From NCBI GenBank assembly GCA_016926875.1, contig JAFGNU010000069.1, forward strand, positions 1-64,000: 64,000 nt of DNA, in the 5' to 3' direction. The stretch's first letter is position 1. Every line of letters begins with the position of its first letter. Source of the stretch: Anaerolineae bacterium (GTDB taxonomy: Bacteria; Chloroflexota; Anaerolineae; Aggregatilineales; Aggregatilineaceae). Below the pieces are notes generated by a model. That model did not search any database, was not told the DNA's origin, and saw nothing but the letters and a program-made list of their open reading frames with translations. Positions 61,399-64,000 of this stretch are shown one piece after another. The position numbers and the translations under genes were made by a program.

Positions 61399-62606
61399 GG
61401 TTCTGCCGCGCCTGCGATCAAGCCGGATTCACGCAGCCACCCGGCCAGCAGTTCCGCCGTGAGCGTGTGACCTGCCGCGTTGAAATGCCCATCGATCTCA
61501 AAATACAGGCGCTCGTCCGCCGCCCGGAACGGTTCCAGCAAATCCAGCGCGGGGATGTTCTGTGCTGCCAGCAGGTCCAGCGCGGTCTGTGTAGGGCGTT
61601 CACAGTCCAGCGCGGCAGGATCAAGATCGGGCAGGCGGTCGAGCAGTGCCTGCCAGTCGGCATCATACACCTGTCGCCGGTCCGGGATCAGGAAAACGGC
61701 GAACTGCCCGCCGTCCTGCTCAACGGCGGTTTTCAGTTCGGCCAGCGCGTGATCGGTCACTGCCCACGCAGCCCGCCATGTGACATCGGGCGGCAAATAC
61801 ACACCCGCCGGTACGCGCAGCGCCCGCTCAGCAACAGTGTTCGGATCACCTACTTCGACGCGATCAACGTCGCCCGTTCCGGCCAGCACATTCGATGCAA
61901 CGTTTACCAGATAGATATTCTGCCGCAGCCAGCTTAGCGCCCGCCGTCCGGTCGCTAAACCGGGCTGGTGCAGCGTGCCGTCCGGGGTGAAATAGGGAAA
62001 ATCAACCGTATCAGTGTTGTTCCACGCTTTGACCAGCGGCGCGTGGTTGTCTACCACGTCGTTACCCACATAAAAGCCGAGCAGCACCAGGTCGGGATCG
62101 TAACGCCAACCTTCGACGGTGTAATACAGGTATTCCTGCGTGGTGCCCAGTCCAAAATGCCCGGCGTTGATCACCTCAAACGTCATGGCCTGGGGCGCGG
62201 AGTCGTTCAGCAAACCGTCAAGCTGGCGGGTGAAGCTCACTTCAAGCGGCACTTCGCGCGCCTGCCCGTAAGAATCCGACAGCACCAGGATACGGAACGT
62301 GCCTGCCGGTTTGCTCAGCGTATGCTCAACGTCGTGCAGACCCCGGCTGTTGTGGTGCACCAGGATATTGAATTCGCCGCTTTTGCTGGCGTAGGTGTAT
62401 TCGTCATACGGGCGCAGTTCGAAGCCCACCCGGCTGTTGAAATCCTGCGCCCAACCCGGCAGCGGTTCAAAGCCGAGCGCCAGCCGCCCGCCGATTTCGA
62501 CCAGCGCCAGCGCCAGGACCAGACCCAGGATCAGCGCCAGCACGCGCCCGGCAAAGTCGATCCGGCGGGATGGCGCCTGCGGGGCAGTATGGATGGCTTC
62601 GCTCAT
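61395..62606 (-). CDS. Membrane-anchored SGNH/GDSL-family hydrolase or acyltransferase
   Basis: A 403-residue protein with one N-terminal membrane helix (VLALILGLVLALALVEIGGRLAL, about 22-44) and an extracytoplasmic SGNH fold. The nucleophile block is ILVLSDSYG (near 108), the oxyanion Asn lies in FYVGNDVVDN, and the catalytic pair is in FEIDGHFNAAGH near 375. In glycan loci such proteins add or remove O-acetyl groups. The paired glycosyltransferase and the nearby carbamoyltransferase suggest it decorates the same glycan. It is translationally coupled to the CgeB-like gene. Confidence 0.85.
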   Translation of the reverse strand: MSEAIHTAPQAPSRRIDFAGRVLALILGLVLALALVEIGGRLALGFEPLPGWAQDFNSRVGFELRPYDEYTYASKSGEFNILVHHNSRGLHDVEHTLSKPAGTFRILVLSDSYGQAREVPLEVSFTRQLDGLLNDSAPQAMTFEVINAGHFGLGTTQEYLYYTVEGWRYDPDLVLLGFYVGNDVVDNHAPLVKAWNNTDTVDFPYFTPDGTLHQPGLATGRRALSWLRQNIYLVNVASNVLAGTGDVDRVEVGDPNTVAERALRVPAGVYLPPDVTWRAAWAVTDHALAELKTAVEQDGGQFAVFLIPDRRQVYDADWQALLDRLPDLDPAALDCERPTQTALDLLAAQNIPALDLLEPFRAADERLYFEIDGHFNAAGHTLTAELLAGWLRESGLIAGAAEP

Positions 62607-62640
62607 GGTTACCTGTCTTTACCGGAGAAACCCGCGCTGT

Positions 62641-63903
62641 TTAGTGCGCTTGCTTGCGCCGTTTGGCGAGGGCGCGTTCATAAACGGCCAGCATGGCCTG
62701 CGTCTGGTGCTCTAGCGTGAACTGCTGCCGCATCCGTTGGCGCCCGGCGTCGGCCAAACGCGCCCGCAGTGTCTCGTCGGTCAGCAGGTGGGCCAGGCGG
62801 TCGGCCAGCGCGTTAATGTCATACGGATTGACCACAAAGCCGGTTTGACCGTCGATCACCGCTTCTCGCGCGCCGCCAAAGCAGGTGGTCACCGGGACCG
62901 CGCCCGCTGCCATACCTTCGATGTTGACCGTCGGGAACGAGTCAAAACATATCGACGGGGACGCGACCACATCCGACAGGTGGTAGGCGCTTGCCAGTTC
63001 GGCGCCTTGCAGCCAGCCGCCGATCACGATCTGTTCGGCCAGGTCAGGGTTATCCCGCAGCAGCGCATCGGTGTAACCTGACGAGCGCGACAGCACCAGC
63101 AGCGCTACGCTGGGCACCTGCTCTTTCACCCGCCGCAGCGCCGCGAGCAACTGCTGATCGCCTTTGTGGTGGTTCAGCCGCCCGCCAAACAAGATCACGC
63201 GCCGCCCGTCCAGCTTCAGTCGTCGGCGCAGCACGTCGATCCCTGCTTCCGACACATCAAATGTTTCGGGCGGCACACCGTTATGTACCACTTCAAATCC
63301 GGGCAGGTGGTTTGCCGCCAGCGCATCGCTCAGCGCCCCACTGACCGCCACCCGCGCGTCCACGTAGTAGCGCATCGTGTGCCGGATCGACAGGTTGCGC
63401 GTTGGGTTCCAGCGAAAACGCATCTGGCGCCAATTGTAACCAAACGGCAGGTGGTAGTTCCAGCCGTCCAGCCGATCGGGCCGGTTCGGATCGATGAAGC
63501 GTGTCAGCTTAGCATAGGCGAACGGCATCACGTCATGCGACGTGAAAACCGCCGCTGCCCCGGCGTAGCGCGCGATCACCAGGCTGTGATAGCTGAGATG
63601 TACATGTACCGCGTGCGCGTTGACCACGTCCGGCTTCAGGTCGCGTAACAGCCGGTTGAGCGGCATGACCGTCTGCAGGTTAAGCAGGCCAAACCAGGGA
63701 GTCCAGCGCTCGGCGTAGTGCGAATGCAGCGCGTGCACCCGGATGCCCTGCCGGTTTTTGACGTGCGACGGGCCGGGCGTGCTGGTGATAAACGTGACGC
63801 GCTGCCCGGCAGCGATCAAGCCCTGGCCGAGCTGCCAGGCAATTTTACCCGCGCCGCCGGGATTGTCGGGCGGTAGATTGTCGCTCAGGATGACGATATG
63901 CAT
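62641..63903 (-). CDS. GT4 family glycosyltransferase
   Basis: A 420-residue GT-B glycosyltransferase with the glycine-rich acceptor loop SDNLPPDNPGGAGKIAWQLGQGL, VVNAHAVHVHLSYH, VVHNGVPPETF, ILFGGRLNHHKGDQQLL, and the donor site SPSICFDSFPTVNIEGMAAGAVPVT with GGAREAV. The E-x7-E equivalent has Asp/Ser before the final Glu. It opens a minus-strand operon reaching down to the carbamoyltransferase and membrane transferase. Function beyond sugar transfer is not predictable. Confidence 0.9.
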   Translation of the reverse strand: MHIVILSDNLPPDNPGGAGKIAWQLGQGLIAAGQRVTFITSTPGPSHVKNRQGIRVHALHSHYAERWTPWFGLLNLQTVMPLNRLLRDLKPDVVNAHAVHVHLSYHSLVIARYAGAAAVFTSHDVMPFAYAKLTRFIDPNRPDRLDGWNYHLPFGYNWRQMRFRWNPTRNLSIRHTMRYYVDARVAVSGALSDALAANHLPGFEVVHNGVPPETFDVSEAGIDVLRRRLKLDGRRVILFGGRLNHHKGDQQLLAALRRVKEQVPSVALLVLSRSSGYTDALLRDNPDLAEQIVIGGWLQGAELASAYHLSDVVASPSICFDSFPTVNIEGMAAGAVPVTTCFGGAREAVIDGQTGFVVNPYDINALADRLAHLLTDETLRARLADAGRQRMRQQFTLEHQTQAMLAVYERALAKRRKQAH

Positions 63904-63969
63904 ATCGCAAGCTGTCCGTGATGGTTAGTGTGCAACACCCGCCAAGCATAACACACCCTGTGGCGCATG

Positions 63970-64000
63970 TCAGGCCAGAATCCGCTCGTACAGCGCGATC
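63970..64000 (-). CDS. C-terminal tip of a further gene (probably a GT4 enzyme)
   Basis: Only the last ten codons are in the window, reading IALYERILA and then TGA (63972-63970). The LYERIL ending is common in GT4 glycosyltransferases. The gene is cut by the right edge. Confidence 0.45.
   Translation of the reverse strand, partial: IALYERILA

Noticed and set aside
1-64000. CRISPR arrays, tRNA and rRNA genes
   Set aside because: No regular spaced repeats, cloverleaf-like segments or rRNA-like stretches were seen in the gaps between genes.

Overview
The window looks like chromosomal DNA from a free-living, probably monoderm Chloroflexota bacterium of the Anaerolineae type. This is inferred from three things: a LacI-type sensor fused directly to a histidine kinase, a large Wzx/Wzy-type polysaccharide locus with no outer-membrane export gene in view, and tightly overlapping genes of moderately high GC. 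No rRNA, tRNA or CRISPR array was seen.

Left edge (1-8.0 kb): a short transposase-like tail and a frameshifted oxidoreductase pseudogene come first. They are followed by a minus-strand signalling operon next to a cytoplasmic GH10 xylanase gene. The operon encodes a LacI-type sugar-sensor/PAS/GAF histidine kinase, an Rcp1-like single-domain response regulator and a receiver-GAF-kinase. None of the three has a DNA-binding output domain. A 24-bp imperfect palindrome overlaps the putative xylanase promoter.

Housekeeping stretch (8.0-14.1 kb): a HerA-like ATPase, a decayed insertion-element region, pdxS (vitamin B6 synthesis), a secreted alpha/beta hydrolase and a MocR/PdxR-type GntR-aminotransferase regulator.

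Polysaccharide locus (14.1-50.4 kb): a minus-strand block (two GT4 glycosyltransferases, a 4,6-dehydratase-like SDR, a GT2, a DegT aminotransferase) diverges from a long plus-strand operon. That operon starts with a 1547-residue fusion of Wzz chain-length regulator, BY-kinase, GT39-like membrane glycosyltransferase and discoidin-like domain. It continues with a Wzy/WaaL-like polymerase/ligase, Wzx flippase, polysaccharide deacetylase, many GT4 enzymes, an asparagine-synthetase-like protein with an altered glutaminase site, a split dehydrogenase set, a cysteine-rich orphan protein, a FemAB-like acyltransferase and a second deacetylase. A minus-strand block closes the locus: hexapeptide acetyltransferase, Gfo/Idh/MocA dehydrogenase, initiating sugar-phosphate transferase and a heparinase II/III-like lyase with an inserted SH3b domain. 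Together these can build, modify, polymerise, export and trim a complex surface glycan that probably contains amino or uronic sugars.

Right part (50.4-64.0 kb): a CcdA-TlpA thiol-redox fusion, a CaCA antiporter fused to a universal-stress domain, a histidine phosphatase, and a radical-SAM sulfatase-maturase-like enzyme followed by a clear terminator. A second minus-strand glycan-modification group ends the window (GT39-like membrane protein, O-carbamoyltransferase, CgeB-like glycosyltransferase, SGNH hydrolase, GT4 enzymes) and runs off the right edge.

All functions are read from sequence motifs and remembered family features. No database search was run.
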